The notes under the pieces are model-generated. The model ran no database searches. It had not been told where the DNA came from and worked only from the letters and a program-made list of their open reading frames with translations. A program made the translations under genes and the position numbers. Below are positions 6,831-13,951 of a stretch of 64,000 nt of DNA, in pieces (position 1 is the first letter of the stretch; the number at the start of each line of letters is the position of its first letter). This stretch comes from Candidatus Saccharimonadota bacterium (GTDB lineage Bacteria; Patescibacteriota; Saccharimonadia; Saccharimonadales; UBA10212), in contig JACOWW010000002.1 in NCBI GenBank assembly GCA_016176605.1, positions 64,846-128,845 on the forward strand, in the 5' to 3' direction.

Positions 6831-8345
6831 ATGAAGTGGCTGAATAAAATCGCCGATGAGGTAATTACCAGGCACCCTAAAGGTGAAATATTAGTTTCTT
6901 CCGGCGCATCACCGTCAGGCAGCTATCATATTGGCCACCTGCGCGAAATTATCATCTGTGACGCCATAAAAAGGGAACTTCAAAATAGGGACAGACAGGC
7001 TAAACACCTGCACTATGTCGATGATCTCGACGGCCTGCGAAAAACTCCTGTGGACATTCCGGCTGAGCATGAAAAATATCTCGGACAATCTCTTTGTGAT
7101 ATACCGGCTCCAGGCGGCAAAGGTTCATATGCCGACTATTTTTTTGACAGCTTTTTGCGTAGCGCCAAAGCCCTCGGCGTCGATATGGAAGTCATCCGCA
7201 GCCACGAAAAATACCGCGCCGGTTTTTTTACTGATGCCATTGAAAAGTCACTGGCCAAAGCTCTCGAAGCCAAAAAAATACTAGAAACGGTTTCGGGGCG
7301 GAAACTAGGCAAAGAATGGTCGCCGATCCAGGTAAATGAAGGCGGCTATTTAAAAAAAAGAGCTTTCCAGTCAATCGACACAAACGCCAAAACCATAACT
7401 TATTTTGATAAAGATGGCGCGAAAAAAACGACTAGCTATCAAAAGGGCGAAGTCAAACTCGATTGGCGAATTGACTGGCCGGCGCGCTGGTGGTTACTGG
7501 GCGTTGATGTGGAGCCTTTTGGCCGCGACCATGCTTCGGCCGGCGGCAGTTACGACACTGGCGAAGCGCTAGTTAGAGAAATTTTCGGTGGCCAGGCTCC
7601 GCTGCCGGTACCCTATGATTTTGTAAACCGGGCCGGCGACACTAAAAAAATGAGCGCCAGTCAAGGTACCGGCCTAAGCGCAGCTGAGGTTGTCGATGTC
7701 TTACCGCCCGAAATAGTTCGTTTCTTTATGTTGCGCTTTCCGCCGGAGAAACGTTTATATTTTGACAGCGAAAAAGGCGTAGCCCAATTGATTGATGATT
7801 TTGCCGAACTGATGCAAAAAGAACCCGATTCAAAAGTTATCAGTCTTTCCCAAGCCGGATCTGCGCCAGTGATAAGCAGCGTGCCTTTTTCGCACCTGGT
7901 TGGCAGTTATCAAGCATCCTTGCGCGATAGCGAAAAAACGATTGAAGTGATTAAGCGTACAGAACATGCCGATGTGGCCGGCGCCCAAGCAGGCATTATT
8001 AAAAAAGAACTGGCTTATATTGATAACTGGCTGGATAAGTGGGCGCCGGAAGATATTAAATTTGAACTAAGAAAAAAAATTAATAAAGATGATTTTTCGG
8101 CAAAGCAACAAAAGTTTCTAAAAGCATTAGCAGAGAAAATAGCTGCCGTGCCAGCTAATGCCGATGGCGATTGGTTTCACAAAACCATTTACGACCTTAA
8201 AGACACTGTCGGTATGGAGCCTAAAGCCATGTTCGAAACGCTTTATAGAGCCCTCATTGGTAAAACTAGCGGCCCGCGGGCTGGCTGGTTTCTCTCCATC
8301 TTACCCCGCGACTGGCTTATGAAAAGATTAAAATTAGAAGGTTGA
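6831..8345 (+). CDS. lysS: Class I lysyl-tRNA synthetase
   Basis: Charges tRNA-Lys with the class I (archaeal-type) Rossmann-fold enzyme, not the usual class II LysU type. HIGH is exact at residues 33-36 (GSYHIGHLRE), and the KMSKS loop reads KKMSASQG near residue 274. Length 504 fits, with a helical anticodon-binding C-terminus. Class I LysRS occurs in archaea, spirochetes, some alphaproteobacteria and some candidate phyla. It is followed by a consensus promoter overlapping its stop codon. Confidence 0.94.
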   Translation: MKWLNKIADEVITRHPKGEILVSSGASPSGSYHIGHLREIIICDAIKRELQNRDRQAKHLHYVDDLDGLRKTPVDIPAEHEKYLGQSLCDIPAPGGKGSYADYFFDSFLRSAKALGVDMEVIRSHEKYRAGFFTDAIEKSLAKALEAKKILETVSGRKLGKEWSPIQVNEGGYLKKRAFQSIDTNAKTITYFDKDGAKKTTSYQKGEVKLDWRIDWPARWWLLGVDVEPFGRDHASAGGSYDTGEALVREIFGGQAPLPVPYDFVNRAGDTKKMSASQGTGLSAAEVVDVLPPEIVRFFMLRFPPEKRLYFDSEKGVAQLIDDFAELMQKEPDSKVISLSQAGSAPVISSVPFSHLVGSYQASLRDSEKTIEVIKRTEHADVAGAQAGIIKKELAYIDNWLDKWAPEDIKFELRKKINKDDFSAKQQKFLKALAEKIAAVPANADGDWFHKTIYDLKDTVGMEPKAMFETLYRALIGKTSGPRAGWFLSILPRDWLMKRLKLEG

Positions 8346-8370
8346 CCAGCGTTGATAGGTTTGCTATAAA
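8342..8370 (+). promoter_or_regulatory. Consensus promoter overlapping the lysS stop
   Basis: TTGACC (8342-8347), exactly 17 bases, then TATAAA (8365-8370). The predicted start near 8377 falls immediately before the ATG of the 17-codon leader peptide, so that peptide would be read from a leaderless transcript. Confidence 0.7.
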
Positions 8371-8377
8371 TAAACGC

Positions 8378-8431
8378 ATGGTTCGCATAGCTATCACGAT
8401 TAAGACAACAACAATCGCGCATTGGTCGTGA
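8378..8431 (+). CDS. Thr/Ile-rich leader peptide
   Basis: A 17-residue ORF reading MVRIAITIKTTTIAHWS with three tandem ACA threonine codons at 8405-8413 after one lysine codon. Its stop overlaps the upstream antiterminator arm (8424-8432). Composition resembles classical amino-acid leader peptides of the thr type. It precedes a terminator and a small unknown gene plus lysA. Translation is inferred. Confidence 0.55.
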   Translation: MVRIAITIKTTTIAHWS

Positions 8432-8479
8432 CAGGCTTTTAATTAGAAAATAACCGCCCGGTCACGACCGGGCGGTTTT
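8424..8479 (+). terminator. Attenuator: strong terminator with perfect antiterminator arm
   Basis: The terminator is CCGCCCGGTC-AC-GACCGGGCGG followed by TTTTAAT (8454-8479). GGTCGTGAC (8424-8432) is an exact 9-base complement of GTCACGACC (8461-8469) inside the terminator stem, so the two structures exclude each other. The upstream arm overlaps the end of the leader peptide. Confidence 0.75.
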
Positions 8480-8498
8480 AATAACTTGGGAGAAAATT

Positions 8499-8711
8499 AT
8501 GTCCAACGAAGCAGCTGTAGAAAAGTCAGAGCAACCAGATCCAGAAATACCAGTAAGTGGCGTACCTTCTTTTTCTTGGGAGCATCCTAGATCGCTAGAT
8601 AAACCTGCGCCCGAGAAAAAAATGACGACTTTGGAAGTCTTGGGTCTGCGTACGCTCGCAGACTTTATAAAGGTCGCTAGACAAGGTGACGATGAAGCCA
8701 GCTATCGATGA
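8499..8711 (+). CDS. Hypothetical 70-residue soluble protein
   Basis: Preceded by a reasonable ribosome-binding site (GGGAGA, 8 bases before the ATG) and by the attenuator, so it is probably the first regulated gene. The N-terminal 45 residues are acidic and proline-rich (PDPEIPVSGVPSFSWEHP) and probably unstructured. The C-terminal part, LEVLGLRTLADFIKVARQGDD, could form a helix or short helical hairpin. No family recognised. The 82-base gap to lysA suggests it may be co-transcribed with it. Confidence 0.5.
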   Translation: MSNEAAVEKSEQPDPEIPVSGVPSFSWEHPRSLDKPAPEKKMTTLEVLGLRTLADFIKVARQGDDEASYR

Positions 8712-8793
8712 AATCCTCAGGCTATCTTTATTAAAAGCAGTACTTTTATTGCTGGGCTTGGCTTGTACCAAAAAACCGTAGACAATGTAAACA

Positions 8794-9978
8794 ATGTCTA
8801 GCGCTATCTTTTTAGATCAACAAAGAGCTAAAACTCTGATTGCTAAACACGGCTCGCCGCTATATGTTTATGACCTAAATGCTTTAGAGAACAGGGCAAA
8901 AGAGCTGTTGAGATATTGTCAGTCCTTAAGCTGCACGCCGCGTTACGCCATAAAGGCCAATCCACATCGAGATATTATTAAATTATTTAGCAGACTTGAC
9001 CTGCACTTTGATGCCAGCTCAGATTACGAAGCTGATGAAGCTATCGCCGCGGGAGTACATCCTGCAAAAATCAGTCTCAGCTCACAACAGCCTCCGCGTG
9101 ACATGAAAAAAACACTGCAAAGCGGCATTAAATTCGTGGCGACCTCATTTCATCAACTGGGAATAGTTGAGCAAACGGGCTGGAAAGACAACATTGCCGT
9201 TAGATTAAACCCTGGTCTTGGGACAGGCCACAATCGTCGGACAACTACCGGCGGGATAACTTCTAGCTTTGGTATCTGGCACGAATACATACCAGAGGTT
9301 TTGGACTGGCAATCTAAATCCGGAATTAATATTAATCGGGTCCATATCCACATTGGCTCTGGTGGTGACAGCAAAATCTGGCGTACGGCAATCAGGCTGT
9401 CGCTAGAATTAATACAACAACTACCATCCGTCGAAATATTGAATATGGGCGGCGGCTACAAAATTGCACGCCTAGAAGACGAGAAATCAGCCGATATTGG
9501 CAGAATAATAATAATTTTTGGGTCTGAAATTAAAAATTTCGCTACGCGGACAGGTCGTAAACTGCGGCTGGAAATCGAACCAGGCACTTGGCTGGTGGGC
9601 AATGCCGGCCTGCTGCTGAGCCGGATAGTCGACATAGTTGATACCGGCAAAAATGGTTTTAATTTTATTAAGCTGGACAGCGGTATGAATGATCTGCTGC
9701 GGCCGGCGATGTATGGCGCCCAGCACGAGGTCAAAATATTAAACGATTCCATAAAAACAGCGGATTACGTTGTGGTCGGCCATAACTGCGAAACAGGCGA
9801 TATATTTACGCCCGCGCCGGGCGACCCTGAAGCAATTAAGCCCCGCAAACTTAATCGGGCAAGCATCGGCGATTTAGTGGTTGTCGGCGGCGCCGGTGCA
9901 TACGGCGCCAGTATGCGGGCCGTCGGCTACAACAGTTTTCCCTCAGCCGCCGAAATTTTTATCAATGGATCCCGTTAG
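8794..9978 (+). CDS. lysA: Fold-type III PLP decarboxylase, diaminopimelate decarboxylase-like
   Basis: Resembles LysA, which converts meso-diaminopimelate to lysine. The PLP lysine is in RYAIKANPH (K54), the TIM-barrel His/Gly motif is HIHIGSGGDS, the phosphate-binding GGG is in NMGGGYK, and the catalytic cysteine motif is VVGHNCETGD near the C-terminus. At 394 residues the length fits. No other lysine-pathway gene is in the window, so it could act on another amino acid. The stop lies inside a 16-base inverted-repeat arm shared with the mpg start. Confidence 0.82.
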   Translation: MSSAIFLDQQRAKTLIAKHGSPLYVYDLNALENRAKELLRYCQSLSCTPRYAIKANPHRDIIKLFSRLDLHFDASSDYEADEAIAAGVHPAKISLSSQQPPRDMKKTLQSGIKFVATSFHQLGIVEQTGWKDNIAVRLNPGLGTGHNRRTTTGGITSSFGIWHEYIPEVLDWQSKSGININRVHIHIGSGGDSKIWRTAIRLSLELIQQLPSVEILNMGGGYKIARLEDEKSADIGRIIIIFGSEIKNFATRTGRKLRLEIEPGTWLVGNAGLLLSRIVDIVDTGKNGFNFIKLDSGMNDLLRPAMYGAQHEVKILNDSIKTADYVVVGHNCETGDIFTPAPGDPEAIKPRKLNRASIGDLVVVGGAGAYGASMRAVGYNSFPSAAEIFINGSR

Positions 9979-10076
9979 AACTCACTTAACTTCCGCAATT
10001 TGGTTAACGTCTGGATCTCGGTGCTTACTTCGAAACGCGCGACTAATTTTGGAGGCTCTATGAGTTCTAACGGGAT
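9969..10076. repeat. 16-bp inverted repeat joining lysA stop and mpg start
   Basis: ATCCCGTTAGAACTCA (9969-9984), which contains the lysA stop, is exactly complementary to 10061-10076, which contains two bases of the mpg ATG and its first codons. The 76-base loop carries the mpg ribosome-binding site GGAGG. On a lysA-mpg transcript this pairing would occlude mpg initiation. Confidence 0.75.
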
Positions 10077-10692
10077 GGATAAACAGTTGCGGGCAATTTT
10101 ACAAAAAAACTCGCTGCAGGCGGCCCCGCTGCTATTGGGGTGGACATTAGTTCGCCAAACTCAGGCAGGAACAATAAAATTACGCATTGTTGAAACGGAG
10201 GCCTATCATCAAGATGACCCGGCCAGCCACAGTTTCCGCGGCCCAACAATCCGTACGGCGCCGATGTTTCAAGCCGGCGGCCGGCTGTATATTTATTTCA
10301 CTTACGGCAGGCATTTTTGCCTGAATATTGTAACTGGCGCACGGGGCAGGGGTGAGGCTGTTTTGATCCGAGTCGCTGAGCCAATCGAAGGAATTGAAAT
10401 CATAATAAAGAACCGTTTTGGAAATGTGAAAGGTCCGTCCTTTCACAACTTGGCGAATGGGCCTGGAAAGTTAACACAAGCGCTGGGCATAAAAGACACC
10501 AGCCTGTCGGGGAAAAAGCTTGACTTGTCAAGTATTTTCCTCGAGCCGCCACAAAAACCGGTCAAAGCCCAAGAGATTGTCGCCAGCTCCCGGATTGGCA
10601 TTCGCCAAGCTACCGAAATGCCCTGGCGCTTTTATATAAAAAACAACCCTTGTGTTTCAAAACATCCCAAAGCCCGTCACTTAGGATTATAA
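10060..10692 (+). CDS. mpg: 3-methyladenine DNA glycosylase (AAG/Mpg type)
   Basis: Base-excision repair enzyme removing alkylated purines. I place the start at ATG 10060, preceded by GGAGG, instead of the ORF-track start at 10000. Family hallmarks: RIVETEAYHQDDPASHSFRG with the catalytic Glu, a YIYFTYGRHFCLNIV strand, and NGPGKLTQALGI. The stretch NVKGPSFH before the NGPGK motif is encoded by a 23-bp palindrome found again in the methyltransferase at 32.7 kb, so it looks like an inserted loop. Length about 210 is normal. Confidence 0.92.
   Translation: MSSNGMDKQLRAILQKNSLQAAPLLLGWTLVRQTQAGTIKLRIVETEAYHQDDPASHSFRGPTIRTAPMFQAGGRLYIYFTYGRHFCLNIVTGARGRGEAVLIRVAEPIEGIEIIIKNRFGNVKGPSFHNLANGPGKLTQALGIKDTSLSGKKLDLSSIFLEPPQKPVKAQEIVASSRIGIRQATEMPWRFYIKNNPCVSKHPKARHLGL
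10425..10447. repeat. 23-bp coding palindrome (copy 1)
   Basis: The core GTGAAAGGTCCGTCC is followed by its mirror arm TTTCAC. The identical 23 bp occur at 32735-32757 inside an unrelated gene on the other strand. Read in opposite directions it gives NVKGPSFH here and NVKGRTFH there, in frame in both. Confidence 0.85.
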
Positions 10693-10701
10693 TTAGGCCC
10701 A

Positions 10702-11610
10702 ATGATAGACAGCGCGCCGGCGATAGCTACCTTCGGCCTGGGCAAACGCTACCCGAGCAGCGATAGATATGCTGTTAAAGACCTAAACCTTAACATTCTG
10801 CCCGGCGAAATTTACGGCTTTTTGGGCCCTAACGGTGCCGGAAAATCAACGACCATCCGCCTGCTGATGAATTTTATCCAGCCAACCGAGGGACACGCGC
10901 TGGTCAGTAACCTCAATGTTGTCAGCCAGTCGCCGGCAGTTAAAAAAGCCGTTGGTTATCTGGCTGGCGAAGTCGCGCTTTATAACAAAATGACCGGCGC
11001 CCAATTTCTGGAGTATATGGCCGCCCTGCAGCCGCCAAAACACCGTCGCTATCAGCGCGACTTGGCGCGCCTATTCCGCCTTGACCTTAACATGAAAATC
11101 GGTCAGCTAAGCAGGGGCAACCGGCAAAAAATCGGTTTGATTCAGGCTTTAATGCACGAGCCTGAGGTTCTAATCCTGGACGAACCCACGGCCGGGCTCG
11201 ACCCGTTGATGCAGGAAGTATTTTTCGAGATGGTGCGGGCTGGCAAAAAACAAGGTGCGACATTTTTTATCAGCAGTCACAATTTGAGCGAAGTGCAAAA
11301 AATGTGCGACAGGGTTGGTTTTATTCGCGATGGTAAACTGATAGCCGAGCAAACTATCGTTGAACTCGCCAGCCAAGCGCTGCAAACCTATAATATTTCT
11401 TTTGCCGACGCTACCCCGCTGGCCGAGCTGCGCGCAATACCTACGGCACGTCTTAAAATTAACACGCCGCGTCATGTGACAGTCCGCATAAAGGGTGATT
11501 TAAAACCTTTGTTTTTGGTGTTGGCGCGCCACAAAGTGATCGGCTTGGGGCGCGAAGAGGCCAACCTGGAAGAAGAATTCTTGAGATTTTACCGCGGAGG
11601 CAAAAGATGA
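10702..11610 (+). CDS. ABC-2 type transporter, ATP-binding protein
   Basis: Walker A GPNGAGKST near residue 48, signature LSRGNRQK, and Walker B LILDEPTAGLDP are all present, followed by the H-loop SSHNLSEV. The C-terminal 70 residues resemble the extension of exporters of the CcmA/YadH type. It pairs with the permease that overlaps it by 4 bases. TATAAT (10688-10693) ends 8 bases before the ATG, so the transcript is probably leaderless. The exported substrate cannot be told from sequence. Confidence 0.92.
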   Translation: MIDSAPAIATFGLGKRYPSSDRYAVKDLNLNILPGEIYGFLGPNGAGKSTTIRLLMNFIQPTEGHALVSNLNVVSQSPAVKKAVGYLAGEVALYNKMTGAQFLEYMAALQPPKHRRYQRDLARLFRLDLNMKIGQLSRGNRQKIGLIQALMHEPEVLILDEPTAGLDPLMQEVFFEMVRAGKKQGATFFISSHNLSEVQKMCDRVGFIRDGKLIAEQTIVELASQALQTYNISFADATPLAELRAIPTARLKINTPRHVTVRIKGDLKPLFLVLARHKVIGLGREEANLEEEFLRFYRGGKR

Positions 11611-12407
11611 AGCATATTATTCGCTGGAACTTTTGGCAGCGCCGCTGGTCAGTTTTTTGGTGGTGTCTTGGTATTACAGCTTTTGTCAGCTTGGAACTAG
11701 GGGTGTATCCTTCCGTAAAAAGCCAAGCGGCGCAGCTAAACGAAGCGTTATCACACCTGCCGGAATCTGTTCGGGCCTTGATTGGTGGCAGCAGCGACCT
11801 TTTTTCACCGGTGGGCTATCTTAATTCGCGGCTGTTTTACTTACTATTGCCGCTGCTTTTGAGCATTTTAATAATTGGTCTCGGTAGTTCATTAATTGCT
11901 CGCGAAGAAACAGATGGAACCATTGAGCTGCTGCTAGGCCGTCCGGTTTCACGCGGCAAATTGCTGCTGGCTAAAGCTTTGGCGGGACTTTTAGTCAGTG
12001 CGGTTGTCGTTTTGGTATCAGCGATTAGTATAACTGCACTTGTCAAATTGGTTGGTTTGGTTGTTCCTTTGCCGCGCATTTTATTCGCCGTTTTATTGGC
12101 CGCTTTACTGGCACTGTTTTTTGGCATGATAGCCTTTTGCCTGGCGGCGATGGGCGCCGCCGGCCGCGGTGCCAGTATTGGTGTGGCGAGCTTGGTTGGG
12201 CTCGGCAGTTACATCATTGCTTCGTTGGAAAGCGTCGTGGACTGGCTTAGCTGGCCGGCAAAAATCTTACCGTATCATTATTACAACCCGACTGAGGTTT
12301 TAAATGGTTTTTACGCTTGGAAAGTAGCCTCGATCTTCACAATTGCCATCTTGATTTTGGGAGTAATTTCTTGGTTAAGTTTTAGAAGGCGCGACATAAA
12401 TGTCTAA
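11607..12407 (+). CDS. ABC-2 type transporter permease
   Basis: A 266-residue membrane protein with about six hydrophobic helices, including LLLPLLLSILIIGLG, AGLLVSAVVVLVSAISI and IFTIAILILGVISWLSF. The segment AREETDGTIELLLGRPVSR between helices is typical of ABC-2 permeases. It starts in an ATGA overlap with the ATPase gene, so the two are translated together as an exporter. Substrate unknown; antibiotic, lipid or peptide export are all possible. Confidence 0.88.
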   Translation: MKHIIRWNFWQRRWSVFWWCLGITAFVSLELGVYPSVKSQAAQLNEALSHLPESVRALIGGSSDLFSPVGYLNSRLFYLLLPLLLSILIIGLGSSLIAREETDGTIELLLGRPVSRGKLLLAKALAGLLVSAVVVLVSAISITALVKLVGLVVPLPRILFAVLLAALLALFFGMIAFCLAAMGAAGRGASIGVASLVGLGSYIIASLESVVDWLSWPAKILPYHYYNPTEVLNGFYAWKVASIFTIAILILGVISWLSFRRRDINV

Positions 12408-12849
12408 CAATAAAAAGACGATCGTAATCTGTTCCAGCGCTAATTTTTATAAACACGCACTTGAAGTCTCAGAACAACTTAAGGAGATGGGCTATAAAAC
12501 GCTCGTCCCAATAACTATTAAAAAGATGAAACGTTCCGGAAATTTTAATGCTTCGGATTATCGAATTTGGTTCAAAAACCCAGATGCCTTTAAGCGAAAA
12601 ACCTATTTAATGCGCAACCATTTTAATAAAATCGCTAAAAGCGATGCGGTCTTAGTCGTTAACGATGAAAAGCGAGGCATAAAAGGCTACATCGGAGCCA
12701 ATGTTCTAATGGAAATGGGACTGGCGCTTCATTTAGGCAAGTTAATTTACATCTTTAACGGCGTTCCTGCGGACAGCCCGATATACGAAGAAGTACGAGC
12801 CATGCAATCCAAGATTATTAACGGGGATTTAAGCAAAATAAAACTCTAA
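12400..12849 (+). CDS. Nucleoside 2-deoxyribosyltransferase-like / TIR-like fold protein
   Basis: A 149-residue alpha/beta protein. The N-terminal strand and helix TIVICSSANFYKHALEVSEQL, the segment SDAVLVVNDEKRGIKGYIGANVLMEMGLAL and the following strand LIYIFNG give the layout of the nucleoside 2-deoxyribosyltransferase-like fold. The GANVLMEMG acidic residue would be in the usual active-site place. It may hydrolyse or transfer nucleoside or NAD-like substrates, but this is inference from fold only. It overlaps the permease gene by 8 bases. Confidence 0.6.
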   Translation: MSNNKKTIVICSSANFYKHALEVSEQLKEMGYKTLVPITIKKMKRSGNFNASDYRIWFKNPDAFKRKTYLMRNHFNKIAKSDAVLVVNDEKRGIKGYIGANVLMEMGLALHLGKLIYIFNGVPADSPIYEEVRAMQSKIINGDLSKIKL

Positions 12850-12860
12850 GTAACCGATCA

Positions 12861-12892
12861 TTATTCCAATATTCTGCAGAATATTGGAATAA
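12861..12892. promoter_or_regulatory. Perfect 32-bp palindrome upstream of ArsR-like gene
   Basis: Two 16-base arms with no loop; the left arm is TTATTCCAATATTCTG. Its right 22 bases recur exactly at 13160-13181, forming the last codons and stop of the ArsR-like gene. It is a plausible operator for the regulator, or the end of a small mobile cassette. Confidence 0.7.
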
Positions 12893-12911
12893 ATATGCTA
12901 TGGTTTGATGG

Positions 12912-13181
12912 ATGATGAATGCTAAGTACCTGGAAAAAATAGTTAAGGGTTTTGCTAATCACCACCGCATAAGGATTCTTGAATTGGTAGCTAAGGAGCC
13001 CAACCTGACACTTCTTGATATTACCGATAAGCTTAAAATTAACTTTAGAACTGCTAGCGAACATACTAGAAAATTAGTGGGAGCAGGGCTCTTGTTGAAA
13101 AAATATAAAGGTACGTCAGTTGAGCATAGGATTACTGACAGAGGCAAACTAATTCTCAAATTCTGCAGAATATTGGAATAA
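12912..13181 (+). CDS. ArsR-like winged-helix transcription regulator
   Basis: An 89-residue winged helix. The HTH spans about residues 15-65, with HHRIRILELVAKEPNLTLLDITDKLKINFRTASEHTRKL, then a wing containing GTSVEHRITDRG. No metal-binding cysteine pair is seen, apart from one Cys in the last residues. The last seven codons (FCRILE and stop) are encoded by half of the palindrome located upstream of the gene, so the original C-terminus may have been replaced. Likely autoregulatory at the palindrome. Confidence 0.78.
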   Translation: MMNAKYLEKIVKGFANHHRIRILELVAKEPNLTLLDITDKLKINFRTASEHTRKLVGAGLLLKKYKGTSVEHRITDRGKLILKFCRILE

Positions 13182-13195
13182 GGACGGAGTTTATT

Positions 13196-13237
13196 ATGGG
13201 GGAGATTGCTATTTTGGCGGCGGGGTGTTTCTGGGGC
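13196..13237 (+). pseudogene. 5' stub of a second msrA-like gene
   Basis: Starts with ATG after a GGACGGAG site and reads MGEIAILAAGCFWG, parallel to MKDIAIFAAGCFWG of the intact msrA at 13354. About half of the codons differ from it, many silently, so this is a diverged homologue and not a recent duplicate. The frame is broken immediately after the catalytic-Cys motif by a palindromic element (13238-13333). Confidence 0.7.
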
Positions 13238-13333
13238 GATCGGCGGCTTCGCCTTATGAGACAAACTACGTTTTTCTCATCGCGCCGGGCACGAAATGAA
13301 TTCGGTGCTCGGGCTGCTCTTTTCCTAGTTTGT
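13238..13333 (+). repeat. Palindromic element P, copy A
   Basis: Contains CGGCTTCGCCTTATGAGAC followed by CTCATCGCGCCGGGC and a GCTCGGGCTGCTCTT segment. It shares these with copies at 16031-16122 and 56042-56123 (reverse). The conserved part folds as CCGGGCG-CGGA against TCCG-A-CGCTCGG. In this copy the outer bases ACAAACTA and TAGTTTGT also pair. Confidence 0.7.
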
Positions 13334-13353
13334 AGTAAACTGGACATCGGTGT

Positions 13354-13869
13354 ATGAAAGATATAGCTATATTCGCAGCTGGGTGTTTCTGGGGAGTCCA
13401 GTATTATTTCGACCAAGTGCCGGGCGTGCTGGAGACAGAAACGGGCTATACGGGTGGTAATGTCGAAAATCCAACCTACGAACAAGTTTGCGGACATAAA
13501 ACGGGACATGCTGAGGCCGTCAGAATTGTTTTCGACCCAAGGAAAGTCAGTTACGAAAAGTTGCTGAGGCATTTTTTTCGGATGCACGACCCGACTCAGC
13601 TAAATAGGCAAGGTCCGGATATTGGCGACCAGTACCGCTCGGCTATTTTTTACACTGACGAAGCACAAAAAAAGACTGCCCAAATAATAATTAACGAGTT
13701 GAACGAGCAGAAATTTAAGAACAAAATAGTTACGACGCTAGAACCCGCCTTCGCTGAAGCTTCGGTGGACAGGCCGGCCGGTAGGTGGTGGCCGGCCGAA
13801 GAGTACCACCAAAAATATACCCAAAAGACAGGTATGGGTGCCTGTCACACTCCGTACCAACCAATCTAG
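13354..13869 (+). CDS. msrA: Peptide methionine sulfoxide reductase A
   Basis: Repairs methionine-S-sulfoxide in proteins. The catalytic motif GCFWGVQYYF is at residues 10-19, and ETGYTGG, GHAEAVRI and WPAEEYHQKY are all present. An unusual insertion, FAEASVDRPAG, lies just before the conserved WWPAEEYHQ; it is encoded by a GAAGCTTC-centred palindromic stretch and is absent from ordinary MsrA, so it looks like an in-frame element. The gene follows a diverged 5' stub of a homologous gene and element P. Confidence 0.94.
   Translation: MKDIAIFAAGCFWGVQYYFDQVPGVLETETGYTGGNVENPTYEQVCGHKTGHAEAVRIVFDPRKVSYEKLLRHFFRMHDPTQLNRQGPDIGDQYRSAIFYTDEAQKKTAQIIINELNEQKFKNKIVTTLEPAFAEASVDRPAGRWWPAEEYHQKYTQKTGMGACHTPYQPI
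13744..13786 (+). repeat. In-frame palindromic insert in msrA
   Basis: The stretch centres on CTTCGCTGAAGCTTCGG and encodes FAEASVDRPAG between the normal MsrA segments ending TTLEP and beginning RWWPAEEY. The second half (GGCCGGCCGG) is also self-complementary. Confidence 0.55.
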
Positions 13870-13876
13870 TCGGCTT

Positions 13877-13951
13877 GCCCAGCTCTAATTCCTGAAGCGC
13901 ACATGTCGGGGGAATATCCCTATTTGGCGCATCAAGATATTAGGGCTGGGC
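13877..13951 (-). repeat. Long stem with GGGATATTC apex after the PEBP gene
   Basis: The arms GCCCAGC...GCGC and GCGC...GCTGGGC pair almost throughout, and the apex on the minus strand is AAATAGGGATATTCCCCC. The apex matches the motif upstream of mraZ and rsmH. The PEBP stop codon lies in the arm. It separates two convergent genes and may terminate both. Confidence 0.6.

Noticed and set aside
10000-10059. Longer mpg start from the ORF track
   Set aside because: The extra 20 residues lie before a clear GGAGG and ATG at 10060 and do not resemble the family.
13156-13587. 143-residue minus-strand ORF over element P and msrA
   Set aside because: It is antisense to msrA and its other part is repeat sequence; no ribosome-binding site or family signal.
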